From assembly GCF_004793885.1 (NCBI RefSeq), contig NZ_SRYG01000010.1, positions 23,349-87,348 on the forward strand: a stretch of 64,000 nt of DNA, read 5' to 3'. Below the pieces are notes generated by a model. It saw nothing but the letters and a program-made list of their open reading frames with translations. It was not told the origin of the DNA and searched no databases. The DNA comes from Dubosiella muris (GTDB taxonomy: Bacteria > Bacillota_I > Bacilli_A > Erysipelotrichales > Erysipelotrichaceae). The first letter of the stretch is position 1. Every line of letters begins with the position of its first letter. This document shows, one piece after another, positions 1-9,213 of this stretch. A program made the position numbers and the translations under genes.

Positions 1-1187
1 AGTTAACGTGGATCGGGGCCAACGACCACCGGTTGACGTTGTTTGAAAATATCCACCCGATCCCGGAAGGGGTGAGCTACAATTCCTATGTACTGACGGG
101 CGAGAAAACGGTGTTGTTCGATACGGTGGACTGGGACGCGTGCCGGCAGATGCTGGAAAATCTTGAATATGTGCTCGATGGGCGCGACCTCGACTATATC
201 GTGGTCAACCACTGGGAGCCCGACCACGCGGCGAGCTTGCAGGAAGTGATCACGAAGTACCCGAACGCGCAAATCATTGGCAATACGAAAGGATTCCAGC
301 TGGCGGAGCAGTTTGGTTTCCAAATCGACGAGGACAAGAAAATCGTCGTCAACGAGGGCGACGTGATCGACGTGGGCGACCACAAGCTGACGTTTTTGTT
401 CATGCCGATGGTGCACTGGCCTGAAGCGATGGTGACGCTCGATTTGACGAACGGGGCGCTGTTTAGCGCGGACGCGTTTGGCTCGTTCAAGGCGCTGGAC
501 GGCAAGCTGTTCAACGACGAGGTGAACTACGACCGCGACTGGCTGGACGAGAACCGCCGCTATTTGACGAATATCGTAGGCAAGTACGGACCGCACATTC
601 GCAAAATTTTGAAAAAGGCGGAGCCGGTGCTTGATCAAATCAAGTTTATCTGTCCGCTGCACGGTTTGGTATGGCGCAACGATTTTGGGTATTTGCTGGA
701 CAAATACAACCACTGGGCCAGCTACGAGCCGGAAGAAAAGGGCGTGACGATCGTGTACGCGTCGATGTACGGCAACACGGAGCAGGCGGCGCAGGCGCTG
801 GCAGCAAAGCTTTGCGAGCTGGGCGTCGAAAATGTCGACGTGTTCGACGTGTCGAACACCCACGTGTCGTATTTGATTGCCGAAGTGTTTAAGAAGAGCC
901 ATCTTGTGCTCGCCTCGTGCACGTACAACCTGGGCATCTTCCCGGTGATGTTGAGCTTTTTGGAAGACATGAAGGCGCTCAACGTGCAAAACCGCACGGT
1001 GGCGGTCATTGAAAACGGTTCGTGGGCGATTCGTTCGGGCGACTTGATTTCCGAGTTCCTCGACGAGCAAATGAAGACGATGACCGTGCTCAACGACCGG
1101 CTGACGATCGCTTCCCGCCTCAAAGACGGGCAGGAAGAGGAGCTGGATGGTTTGGCGTTGTCGATCAAAGAGTCGATGCGCGGATAA
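1..1187 (+). CDS. fprA: FprA-family A-type flavodiiron protein (5' truncated by window edge)
   Basis: This is the C-terminal bulk of a flavodiiron protein, a cytoplasmic enzyme that reduces O2 to water or NO to N2O with electrons from rubredoxin or NADH oxidoreductases. The reading frame is already open at base 3 and reads a typical N-terminal stretch (WIGANDHRLTLFENI), so the true start lies before the window. The beta-lactamase-like diiron domain carries the ligand cluster HWEPDH near base 210 and further His/Asp ligands (MVHWPE, SADAFGSF, CPLHGLVW). A flavodoxin domain follows from about base 750, with the FMN phosphate loop SMYGNTEQAA. A terminator follows directly, so the gene appears to end its transcript. 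Family assignment is secure; the preferred substrate cannot be read. Confidence 0.95.
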   Translation, partial: LTWIGANDHRLTLFENIHPIPEGVSYNSYVLTGEKTVLFDTVDWDACRQMLENLEYVLDGRDLDYIVVNHWEPDHAASLQEVITKYPNAQIIGNTKGFQLAEQFGFQIDEDKKIVVNEGDVIDVGDHKLTFLFMPMVHWPEAMVTLDLTNGALFSADAFGSFKALDGKLFNDEVNYDRDWLDENRRYLTNIVGKYGPHIRKILKKAEPVLDQIKFICPLHGLVWRNDFGYLLDKYNHWASYEPEEKGVTIVYASMYGNTEQAAQALAAKLCELGVENVDVFDVSNTHVSYLIAEVFKKSHLVLASCTYNLGIFPVMLSFLEDMKALNVQNRTVAVIENGSWAIRSGDLISEFLDEQMKTMTVLNDRLTIASRLKDGQEEELDGLALSIKESMRG

Positions 1188-1206
1188 GAAAGAGAAAGAA
1201 TCAAAG

Positions 1207-1236
1207 AGCAGTCCAAAGAAAACGGACTGCTTTTTT
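1207..1236 (+). terminator. Rho-independent terminator of fprA
   Basis: A perfect 8-bp stem (AGCAGTCC / GGACTGCT) with a 9-nt loop is followed by six T residues, 20 bases after the fprA stop codon. Confidence 0.85.
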
Positions 1237-1320
1237 CGATGGATCGAATAGAAATGGAAAAAATAGGTTTTTATCAGATATACTTGCGGTATCGTGTGAG
1301 AAGTTCAAGAAGCGTTCGAA

Positions 1321-1366
1321 AAAAAAGCGAGGCGATTTCATCGAATAGAAATCCCTCGTCTTTTTT
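1321..1366 (-). terminator. Terminator of the sigma/anti-sigma operon (bidirectional)
   Basis: A long hairpin (GCGAGG-c-GATTTC paired with GAAATC-CCTCGT) is bordered by an A run on the left and a T run on the right. It can therefore stop transcription in both directions. It lies directly downstream of the minus-strand anti-sigma gene. Confidence 0.75.
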
Positions 1367-1952
1367 ACTGTACGCGCACATACTGGTCGGCGTCGAGCGG
1401 TTTGTTTGGATTTGTTTCCACGGAAACGGAATTGTCGTCGACCTCGATGTTCCAGTATATGTCCTCGCCTTCGCGGCTGACGATCAGTTTCGCCTGGCCG
1501 TCCTTGATATAGTCGGTGATGTCGAGCGCGAGATCGTGGTCATACACCATGATCGTGCCATCTTCTTTTTTGTCGACGTAGCGGGCGTTGGCTTCCAGAA
1601 CGTCCTCGGCGGACAGCTTTACTTCCTTGCCGTTTTCAAAGGCGACGCCGCCTCCGCCCATGAACGGCTCGTCTTCGTTTTCTTTATAAAAGTTGTAGCC
1701 AAGATCGCCGTCGTCGACCGCCTCGATTTGGGTTTGTTTGCCTTCAAACCAGCTGGTGACGATCGTGCGGATGCCGCCGACGTCGTTCGCGTAGCAAATC
1801 GTTCCACCACTCAAAACGAGCACGAGCGCGCTCATCGCGAACGCCAAAGAAATTTTATGTTGTTTTTTCATCGTTTTTTCCTCCACTTTGATTGGTTCGA
1901 TACACGTCAGTGAGGCGAACGTGTCCTTGTATTTTTGTTTATTCGTTTTCAT
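1365..1952 (-). CDS. Membrane-anchored anti-sigma-like protein partnered with ECF sigma factor
   Basis: This 195-aa protein has a short hydrophilic N-terminus (about residues 1-32), one membrane-spanning segment (about 33-52, LAFAMSALVLVLSGGTICYA) and an extracytoplasmic domain rich in acidic residues. The start is ATG at 1952, overlapping the end of the sigma gene by 14 bases, with AGGAGG six bases upstream. An internal ATG before KKQHKIS also has a good GGAGG site, so a shorter product is possible. The arrangement, a small cytoplasmic head that could hold the sigma factor followed by a single membrane segment, is that of one-pass anti-sigma factors. I do not recognise the exact family. Coupling to the upstream sigma gene is the main argument for its role. 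Confidence 0.65.
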   Translation of the reverse strand: MKTNKQKYKDTFASLTCIEPIKVEEKTMKKQHKISLAFAMSALVLVLSGGTICYANDVGGIRTIVTSWFEGKQTQIEAVDDGDLGYNFYKENEDEPFMGGGGVAFENGKEVKLSAEDVLEANARYVDKKEDGTIMVYDHDLALDITDYIKDGQAKLIVSREGEDIYWNIEVDDNSVSVETNPNKPLDADQYVRVQ

Positions 1953-2421
1953 CCCATTCCTCCTGAAGCTTTTGTTTGAGCGTGGCGCGGGCCCGGGACA
2001 GCCGTTTTTTGACGGCCGCCTCCTTGCATCCCAAAATCGCCGCGATTTCCTTGATGGAGTAGTCTTCATAGTAGTACAGCTGCATCGCGCTTCGTTGTTT
2101 TTCCGGCAGCCGCAGCACGGCTTCAAACAAGTCGCGGTGGCTGGAAGTGGCCGGATAGTAGGCGTCGACGACTTCGTCCAAACTGACTTTGTTCCGCTTC
2201 CAAAACGACTTGCGAATGTCTTTGGCCTGGTTGTACACGGTGCGAAACAGCCAGAGGCGAATGTGTTCCTCGCCATCGAACGCCTGACTGGACTGGTGAT
2301 AGCGGATGAACGTGTTTTGGACCGCGTCCTGCGCGTCTGCCTGGTTTTGGGTGACAGAAAACGCGGCGCCAAAAAGATGGTCTTTGTAACGCGGAATCAA
2401 TATTTCAACAGGTATGCGCAT
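1939..2421 (-). CDS. ECF-type RNA polymerase sigma factor
   Basis: A 160-aa sigma-70 family protein with region 2 (PRYKDHLFGAAFSVTQNQAD, then DAVQNTFIRYHQS and LWLFRTVYNQAKD) and region 4 (LRLPEKQRSAMQLYYYEDYS, IAAILGCKEAAVKKRLSRAR). The length fits the minimal two-domain ECF type. The start at 2421 was chosen because GTGAGGAG lies just ahead of it; a longer reading frame upstream would run through a probable promoter. It is translationally coupled to the membrane protein behind it, the usual ECF/anti-sigma layout. A sigma-W-like promoter upstream (TGTCACC-N16-CGTA) suggests autoregulation. The inducing signal cannot be inferred. Confidence 0.9.
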   Translation of the reverse strand: MRIPVEILIPRYKDHLFGAAFSVTQNQADAQDAVQNTFIRYHQSSQAFDGEEHIRLWLFRTVYNQAKDIRKSFWKRNKVSLDEVVDAYYPATSSHRDLFEAVLRLPEKQRSAMQLYYYEDYSIKEIAAILGCKEAAVKKRLSRARATLKQKLQEEWDENE

Positions 2422-2459
2422 AAGCTCCTCACTTTCTTGGAAAGATCTTTCACCCATAC

Positions 2460-2486
2460 TACGACGCAAACGATGAAAAGGTGACA
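2460..2486 (-). promoter_or_regulatory. Possible autoregulated ECF promoter
   Basis: Reading on the minus strand, TGTCACC is followed after 16 bases by CGTA, 39 bases upstream of the sigma start codon. This resembles the AAC-N16-CGTA layout of sigma-W type promoters. It rests on pattern only. Confidence 0.4.
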
Positions 2487-2554
2487 AAAAAGATGAAAAA
2501 ATGTAAAGGATACGGGGCTATCCAAAAAGCGTGAGCGTTCCTTTGTGGTTTTGA

Positions 2555-2728
2555 TCATTCTACGCCGCCGACGAGCCGACCGGCGCCCTGGACCCGGAAA
2601 ACCGGACGCTCGTTTTGCGATTGCTGCAAGGAATGCGCGATGCAGGAAAGACGATCGTGATCGTCACGCACGACGACTATGTGGCCAAAGCGTGCGACCG
2701 CGTCATCCGGCTTGATGGGATACAATGA
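2555..2728 (+). pseudogene. C-terminal remnant of an ABC transporter ATPase (MacB/LolD type)
   Basis: An open frame after a stop at 2552 encodes the end of an ABC ATPase: Walker B with D-loop (ADEPTGALDPENR) and the H-loop region (KTIVIVTHDDYVAKACDRVI), ending in LDGIQ. No Walker A, Q-loop or signature motif is present upstream, and there is no start codon or RBS. It is therefore a 57-codon fragment of an exporter-type ATPase. The break lies between the divergent sigma operon and the Fic-like gene, marking an old rearrangement point. Confidence 0.85.
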
Positions 2729-2734
2729 AGGCCT

Positions 2735-3394
2735 ATGATCGACAAATTCAACATGACGAAAACGGACAACGTGCTGGCCACAAGACGCGTTTTGCCCGAT
2801 TCGATATGGAAGAGCGCGAATTTAGCGGGTATCCCGATTTCATACGCCCGAACGAACGATTTGTTGAACGATGTACCCGTTCCGGAAATAAAGCCTTCCG
2901 AATCGAACCGGATCCTCGCGCTTCGCGCCGCGTGGGAATGGATGCTGGACACGATCGACACGCCATTAGACTGGCGAACGGTCGAGATACTTCATCGCAT
3001 TGTTGCTCCTTTCGGGCACGAGGGATGGTTGAAACGACCGGAACAGGCGAAGGCGGATTGGGATGGGTGGATGCGAATCGAAAACGAGACGGAGCGGGCG
3101 ATCTCGGTTTTGATTGGGATGACGCGCTTGCCATGGTTTCAATATGACAGCGAAAGCGTCGCCCTGCTGGCGGCCAACAAGATCCTGATTGAAAACGGAA
3201 GAGGCGTACTTCAAATTCCGGTGGAACTGGACACGACGTTTCGAACGCTTCTTGATGGCGAGGAAAACACCTTGAAAGACTGGCTGTTTGCGCATTGCCT
3301 CGATGGCACGGTGTATTCGGAACAATTTTTAAAGGAGATGGAAAACGAAGAGGCTTGCAAGGCGTCTGTTGCGAAACGGAAGGAAAATTCATAA
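2735..3394 (+). CDS. Fic-domain-like protein with degenerate active-site motif
   Basis: A 219-aa protein that matches the general plan of a Bacillota Fic family: N-terminal MIDKFNMTKTDN, then DSIWKSANLAGI, a helical AWEWMLDTID section, and a C-terminal LLAANKILIENGRG helix. In active members of this family the last helix is preceded by an F-x-DGN-K/R-R type loop that binds ATP for AMPylation. Here the corresponding residues read FQYDSESVALL, so the glycine, asparagine and arginine are gone. The fold is probably kept but adenylyl transfer is unlikely. The gene starts 6 bases after the ABC remnant with a weak AAGG site. Its last codons and terminator are duplicated at 4452-4574. Function unknown. 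Confidence 0.6.
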   Translation: MIDKFNMTKTDNVLATRRVLPDSIWKSANLAGIPISYARTNDLLNDVPVPEIKPSESNRILALRAAWEWMLDTIDTPLDWRTVEILHRIVAPFGHEGWLKRPEQAKADWDGWMRIENETERAISVLIGMTRLPWFQYDSESVALLAANKILIENGRGVLQIPVELDTTFRTLLDGEENTLKDWLFAHCLDGTVYSEQFLKEMENEEACKASVAKRKENS

Positions 3395-3482
3395 TCCTTC
3401 CGTTTTTGCACATTTTCTTTGCTTTCATGAGATTTTGACAGGAAACGATCCGAAGCGGCTGACCGGTTTTATTGAAAAAGAA
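3363..3482 (+). repeat. Left copy of a 120-bp direct repeat flanking a toxin-antitoxin module
   Basis: This stretch contains the last codons of the Fic-like gene, its terminator and about 75 bases of downstream sequence (from CTTTGCTTTCATGAGATT to TTATTGAAAAAGAA). It recurs at 4452-4574 with only a handful of substitutions and a 3-base change in a T run. The two copies bracket the small antitoxin-like gene and the zeta-like toxin gene. Confidence 0.9.
3374..3407 (+). terminator. Terminator overlapping the end of the Fic-like gene
   Basis: An 11-bp perfect stem (AAACGGAAGGA / TCCTTCCGTTT) spans the stop codon and runs into a T tract. The same structure, with small changes, recurs in the duplicated copy near 4462. 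Confidence 0.8.
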
Positions 3483-3628
3483 ATGGAAGTACGAATCCAA
3501 CATTTCTCGCGTGCACAAGTCTTGTACGCCAGCGTGATATTCTTTGACTTTTTTTATTCATCTCTTATCTGCCCTATTTGTAGGTTTTCATTCTTGTTTA
3601 TGATATATTTAAAAAAAGGAGGTTTCTT

Positions 3629-3850
3629 ATGAATCGTAACTATTCTATTTCCGATGAAACGGTTGTAAAACGCGTGCAAGCGGCGGTTGAACTTGAATTA
3701 GCCAAAAGAAAGGCGATGGATGTTTCCATTATTCGGTATGATCGGGGTTCCAATTCGATTTACAAAGAAAATAGCGATGGAACAATGGAAAAAGTAGGGA
3801 CTCGTCTTAGAAAAGGACGTTATAGTGAACAACTCAAAAAAGAAGCCTGA
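3629..3850 (+). CDS. Small antitoxin-like protein upstream of zeta-like toxin
   Basis: This 73-aa basic protein starts at ATG 3629 behind an ideal AAAGGAGG site. Its N-terminal half is a predicted amphipathic helix (SISDETVVKRVQAAVELELAKRKA), and its C-terminal part (SIYKENSDGTMEKVGTRL) is polar. It overlaps the zeta-like ATPase gene by 26 bases, so the two are translationally coupled. Small proteins in this position are usually the antitoxins of zeta/PezT-like kinases; that role is inferred from position. No helix-turn-helix could be recognised. The module is enclosed by direct repeats, which suggests acquisition as a cassette. Confidence 0.6.
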   Translation: MNRNYSISDETVVKRVQAAVELELAKRKAMDVSIIRYDRGSNSIYKENSDGTMEKVGTRLRKGRYSEQLKKEA

Positions 3851-4427
3851 AATTGTCGTATTCGCAGGGCCTAATGGCTCTGGAAAAAGCACGATTACCG
3901 AATTGCTAAAACCTCCAATCGACTATATCAATGCGGATGAAATCAAGAAAAATTTAAAGTGTTCTGATTTGGAAGCTGCCCAATTAGCAGAAAAGCAAAG
4001 ACAACAACATGTTCAATCTATGTCTGAGTTTGCCTTTGAAACAGTTCTATCTACTCCAAGAAATTTAAATCTTTTGAAAGATGCGAAAAAGAAAGGGTAT
4101 TTCATTCGCTGTTACTATGTATTGACAGCTGATCCCGGAATCAATGTGTGGCGTATAAAATCCCGAGTGGAATCGGGAGGACATGATGTTCCAGAAGAAA
4201 AAATCATCTCTCGATATGATCGAGCTTTAAAGTTACTGAAAGATTTGATTCCTGTTTGTGATATTTGCCATATTTATGATAATTCAGGTGATGCTCCTTT
4301 CCGAATATTCAAAAAGCGGAAAACAATTTTTTTCTTCGATTCTTGTGAAGACTGGCACTTAGAGGATATTCAAGCCTTAACCAATATTAAGGAGATAGAA
4401 AAGAAAAATTTAAATTATTCTCATTAA
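3825..4427 (+). CDS. Zeta-toxin-like P-loop kinase
   Basis: A 200-aa protein with a canonical Walker A motif (GPNGSGKST, residues 15-23) and the zeta-type pattern after it: YINADEIKKNL, then the substrate segment SEFAFETVLSTPRNLNLL, then YYVLTADPGINVWRIKSRVESGGHDVPEEKI with the conserved R-x-GGHxVP signature. Zeta toxins phosphorylate UDP-N-acetylglucosamine and block peptidoglycan synthesis; related solitary proteins have other substrates. The start is GTG 3825 inside the upstream small gene, after AAAAGGACG. Length is shorter than streptococcal zeta and close to E. coli-type zeta-like proteins. Base composition is more AT-rich than the flanking core genes, consistent with transfer. Confidence 0.8.
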   Translation: MNNSKKKPEIVVFAGPNGSGKSTITELLKPPIDYINADEIKKNLKCSDLEAAQLAEKQRQQHVQSMSEFAFETVLSTPRNLNLLKDAKKKGYFIRCYYVLTADPGINVWRIKSRVESGGHDVPEEKIISRYDRALKLLKDLIPVCDICHIYDNSGDAPFRIFKKRKTIFFFDSCEDWHLEDIQALTNIKEIEKKNLNYSH

Positions 4428-4451
4428 AAACGCAATCTGGATTTGACATGA

Positions 4452-4574
4452 CGTCTGTTGCGAAACGGAAGGAAAATTTATAATCCTTCTGTTTTTTTTG
4501 CGCATTCTCTTTGCTTTCATGAGATTCTGACAGGAAACGATCCGAAGCGACTGACCGGTTTTATTGAAAAAGAA
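4452..4574 (+). repeat. Right copy of the 120-bp direct repeat
   Basis: This is nearly identical to 3363-3482. It still encodes the last residues of the Fic-like protein (SVAKRKEN) followed by a stop, although no Fic gene precedes it here. That shows it is a duplicated 3' flank and not an independent gene. Confidence 0.9.
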
Positions 4575-4673
4575 GCGGGGATCCGCCAAATTTTAACATC
4601 CTCTAATCCTGTTGTTCTTCGGTGTGAAAAACTTGTTGAGAAAACAAAGTATCTTCTTTTTCTTTTTGGTATC

Positions 4674-4699
4674 AAAAAAAGGAAGGAGTGTTTCCTTCC
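4674..4699 (-). terminator. Terminator of the YgiQ/ECF/DUF4430 operon
   Basis: On the minus strand a 7-bp stem (GGAAGGA / TCCTTCC) is followed by seven T residues just after the DUF4430 stop codon. Confidence 0.75.
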
Positions 4700-4701
4700 A
4701 T

Positions 4702-5124
4702 TTATTCAAAACTCGTGATTTGCTTGAACGTGAACGCGTCGCTGGCGTCCAGCGTCACATCGTCCATCGCCGGGCAGTAGCCGCCCGCCTCCTTGCACGA
4801 CGTGTTCGTTTCCGACTCGTATACAAGCCATGGGCCCTTGTCCATGTCTTGTTTCAAACCGTAAATTTCCGTCAGCAACGAACCATACTCGCCTTGCTCC
4901 ATTGTGGCTTTCAGTTTCGGCGTGCTTTCCAGAAACTTCGTCAGCGTCGGCGCGTCGGTTTCAAAGTTTTCGTCCAGCACGGTTTTTCCATCTTGGTCCA
5001 CGATCGTGACGTGCACTTCCTTGTAGCCGTCAACCGGCTCTTTTTTTGTCGTTTGGCTAAGCAGCCACGCGAGCCCGACCACGACAACGACCGCGATCAG
5101 CGCGGCGATCCATTTTTTATTCAT
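4702..5124 (-). CDS. DUF4430 (transcobalamin-like) domain membrane-anchored protein
   Basis: This 140-aa protein has an N-terminal hydrophobic anchor (residues 6-23, IAALIAVVVVVGLAWLLS) and one extracellular domain of the DUF4430 type: a strand-rich fold with the KGPWLVYESETNT segment and two cysteines (SCKEAGGYC) that could form a loop. Related domains resemble the C-terminal lid of human transcobalamin and in bacteria are found beside ECF transporters. Here it lies 58 bases behind an ECF S component in the same operon. A role as an extracytoplasmic ligand-binding partner of that transporter, possibly for cobalamin, is inference from this association. No lipobox is present. Confidence 0.75.
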   Translation of the reverse strand: MNKKWIAALIAVVVVVGLAWLLSQTTKKEPVDGYKEVHVTIVDQDGKTVLDENFETDAPTLTKFLESTPKLKATMEQGEYGSLLTEIYGLKQDMDKGPWLVYESETNTSCKEAGGYCPAMDDVTLDASDAFTFKQITSFE

Positions 5125-5182
5125 TCAATCTCTCCTTCAAATTGATGCTGGTACATCCGGGCCCAGCTTCCTTTCTCCTCCA

Positions 5183-5704
5183 TTAACGATTTCCAGATCG
5201 TACGATCTTTTTTAACGCGCGAACGAACGGGTCGTACAGGAACACAAACTCCAAAAACACGATGCCCGCTTGAATGATCGACGTTTTCAAACCCATGAGG
5301 ATGTAGAGAATCGTAAGCTTTTTGTCAAACAGGATAAACGGCAAATCAACGAGCTGCCCAAGAAACAGGGCGGCGATGGCGCCGTTGATCCACGCGATCC
5401 ACTCGTGCTTTTTTACCGCTTTTTTCAAAGTGGCAAACCAAAGGGCGTAGCCGGGGAAAATGAGCGCGTACGCCACGTTCCACGGCATGAAGCCATGAAA
5501 AAGCAGCTGCAAAAGGCCGGTCAAGGCGCACGCCATCACGACTTCCTTTCTTGAAAACACCTGGGCGCACACGAAAATGGAAAAGGTGATCGCTTCCACA
5601 TATAAAAGATTGGCGAACATGTGGAACACGATATAAAACAGCGCGCCCAGCATGGCGCAATGCGTCAGCTCCTTAGCGGTGAGGGCGCCGTTTTTGGTTG
5701 CCAT
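5183..5704 (-). CDS. ECF transporter S component (substrate-binding membrane subunit)
   Basis: A 173-aa protein with six predicted membrane helices and the alanine/glycine-rich first helix typical of S components (LTHCAMLGALFYIVFHMFANLLY). S components bind a vitamin and dock on a shared EcfAA'T energising module; no EcfA or EcfT genes are in this window, so a group II (shared module) transporter is likely. The adjoining DUF4430 gene points towards cobalamin or a related ligand, as an inference. The start ATG lies inside the end of ygiQ (32-base overlap) without a strong RBS, so translation probably depends on ygiQ translation. Confidence 0.75.
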   Translation of the reverse strand: MATKNGALTAKELTHCAMLGALFYIVFHMFANLLYVEAITFSIFVCAQVFSRKEVVMACALTGLLQLLFHGFMPWNVAYALIFPGYALWFATLKKAVKKHEWIAWINGAIAALFLGQLVDLPFILFDKKLTILYILMGLKTSIIQAGIVFLEFVFLYDPFVRALKKIVRSGNR

Positions 5705-7511
5705 ACGGTTTTTTATAGTCGCCCTTTGGCGGATACGGCTTGATCAAACACTTTGGCCCGGTCCCGATCAAATCCTCGCGACCCGCTTTGATGAGCGCCT
5801 TTTTGACGATGTCGTAGTTTTTCGGATACGAATACTGCATGAGCGCCCGCTGCTCGAGCTTTTCCTCAAACGTCTTGGCCACGTACACCGGCTTCATGTT
5901 GCGCGGATCCAGACCGGTGTAGTACATGCACGTCGCCAGCGTGCCCGGCGTCGGATAAAAGTCCTGCACCTGCTTTGGCGTGTGGTGGATCTTTTTCAAG
6001 TAGCACGCCAGCTCGATGGCGTCCTTGAGCGTGCTGCCCGGATGGGAGCTCATCAAATACGGCACCAAATACTGGTTCATGCCAAACTCCTTGTTTTTGG
6101 CGTTGAACTTGTCGACAAACTGAAAATACAGCTCTTTGCGCGGCTTGCCCATCTTGTCGAGCACTTCGGCGCTCACGTGCTCGGGCGCGACTTTAAGCTG
6201 GCCGCTAATGTGGTACTGGACGAGCCGGTCGAAAAAGTCGTCGTTTTTATCGTACATCAAATAATCGTAGCGAATGCCCGAGCGGATGAACACCTTTTTG
6301 ACGTTCGGCAACGCCCGGACCGCGTCCAGCATCTCCACGTAGTGGGAATGGTCGACTTTCATGTTTTTGCATGGTTTGGGCCACAAGCACTGCTTTTTCG
6401 GACACGCGCCGTGCTCGACTTGCTTGTCGCACGCCGGGCGCGAGAAGTTGGCGCTCGGACCGCCTACGTCGTGGATGTACCCTTTGAAGTTTTTCATCCG
6501 GGTGATTTGCTTCGCCTCCTCCACGACGCTTTCGGTGCTGCGGGTGGAAATGACGCGACCCTGGTGGCTCGTGATGGCGCAAAACGTGCAGTTGCCAAAG
6601 CAGCCGCGGTTGCTCGTGATGGAAAACTGCACTTCCTCGATGGCGGGCACGTATTTGTATTTGGGATGGAACGTGCGCTCGTACGGCAAAGCGTACGTGA
6701 AATCCATTTGTTCCTGCGTGAGCGGCAGCGGCGACTGGTTAACGACAACGTACCAGCCATCGTACGGCTCGACAAGCATGCGCGCGTTGATCGCGTCCTG
6801 GTTCTCGTACTGGGTCATGAAGCTTTTCGCGTACGATTTTTTATTCGTTTTCACTTCGTTGTACGAAGGCAGCACGATGTAGTCGTCAAAAATGGTATCG
6901 AGCGACTTCGTTTTCCACGCCGTCCCTCTTATATAGCAAATATCTTTGACGTCCATGCCGCTGGCCAGGGCGTCGGCGACTTCGATGATCGTGTTTTCGC
7001 CCATGCCAAACATGAGCAGGTCGGCCTGGCTGTCCATGAGGATGGAGCGGCGCACCTTGTCGTCCCAGTAGTCGTAGTGGGCCAGACGGCGCAAGCTCGC
7101 CTCAATGCCGCCAATGAGGACGGGAACGTCCGGGAACAGACGCTTGAGCACTTGCGAATACACGATCGTGGCCCGGTCCGGCCGTTTTCCCATCACACCT
7201 TCGTCGGTGTAGTTGTCCTTGTCGCGCCGGCGCTTGTTGACGGAATAGTGGTTGACCATCGAGTCGATGTTGCCCGCGCTCACCAAAAAGCCGAGCCGCG
7301 GCGTGCCGAACTGGAGAAACTCCTCGTCATTGTTCCAGTCGGGCTGGGAGAGAATCGCGCACGTGTAGCCAAACGTTTCAAGCGTCCGGGTAATGATCGC
7401 GCACCCGAACGACGGGTGGTCGACGTACGCGTCGCCGCTCACATAGACGAAATCGACCTGGTCGAGTCCGGCTTCCTTCATTTCAGCGGCCGTTGTCGGT
7501 AAAAATGCCAT
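5673..7511 (-). CDS. ygiQ: YgiQ family radical SAM protein (UPF0313)
   Basis: A 612-aa radical SAM enzyme. The N-terminal B12-binding-like domain begins MAFLPTTAAEMKEAGLDQVD and contains the conserved GDAYVDHPSFG. The radical SAM core carries the 4Fe-4S motif C-x3-C-x2-C (CFGNCTFC) inside SNRGCFGNCTFCAI, and a second Cys-rich segment (CDKQVEHGACPKKQCLWPKPC) that may bind further iron. The C-terminal part contains FYPTPGTLATCMYYTGLDP. The family is widespread in anaerobes and its reaction is unknown. The start at 7511 was chosen for the GAGGTG site ahead of it; it is the first gene of an operon with the ECF S component and the DUF4430 protein. Confidence 0.95.
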   Translation of the reverse strand: MAFLPTTAAEMKEAGLDQVDFVYVSGDAYVDHPSFGCAIITRTLETFGYTCAILSQPDWNNDEEFLQFGTPRLGFLVSAGNIDSMVNHYSVNKRRRDKDNYTDEGVMGKRPDRATIVYSQVLKRLFPDVPVLIGGIEASLRRLAHYDYWDDKVRRSILMDSQADLLMFGMGENTIIEVADALASGMDVKDICYIRGTAWKTKSLDTIFDDYIVLPSYNEVKTNKKSYAKSFMTQYENQDAINARMLVEPYDGWYVVVNQSPLPLTQEQMDFTYALPYERTFHPKYKYVPAIEEVQFSITSNRGCFGNCTFCAITSHQGRVISTRSTESVVEEAKQITRMKNFKGYIHDVGGPSANFSRPACDKQVEHGACPKKQCLWPKPCKNMKVDHSHYVEMLDAVRALPNVKKVFIRSGIRYDYLMYDKNDDFFDRLVQYHISGQLKVAPEHVSAEVLDKMGKPRKELYFQFVDKFNAKNKEFGMNQYLVPYLMSSHPGSTLKDAIELACYLKKIHHTPKQVQDFYPTPGTLATCMYYTGLDPRNMKPVYVAKTFEEKLEQRALMQYSYPKNYDIVKKALIKAGREDLIGTGPKCLIKPYPPKGDYKKPYGNQKRRPHR

Positions 7512-7654
7512 AAGACACCTCGTTTCTATTTCTCGTAAATCGTTTCCATGGTACAAGATGGAGGAAAAATAATCAATGGTTTCCTCGTCGTCCGCGGCGT
7601 GTCGAAGTGTTTTGACGGGAAGGGGACTTTTTGCGAAACGTTGTTCCAAAAAAA

Positions 7655-7692
7655 TGAAAGCGGTTGCGTCCAGGCAAAATTGGATTGATAAT
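7655..7692 (+). promoter_or_regulatory. Promoter with overlapping cre-like (CcpA) site upstream of the GH1 gene
   Basis: TTGCGT (7664) and GATAAT (7687) are spaced by 17 bases. TGAAAGCGGTTGCG (7655-7668) matches the CcpA consensus TGWAANCGNTNWCA at 12 of 14 positions and covers the -35 box. Carbon catabolite repression of the glycosidase gene is therefore likely. Confidence 0.55.
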
Positions 7693-7720
7693 AAAGACAA
7701 AGAGAAAGGCGGAATTGTAA

Positions 7721-9199
<1,479 letters not shown>

Positions 9200-9213
9200 C
9201 AATAAGCAAAAAG

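Noticed and set aside
5652-7502. A 616-codon open frame on the plus strand opposite ygiQ
   Set aside because: It mirrors the ygiQ codons, is rich in Arg/His/Val as expected of an antisense frame in GC-rich DNA, has no RBS and no domain.
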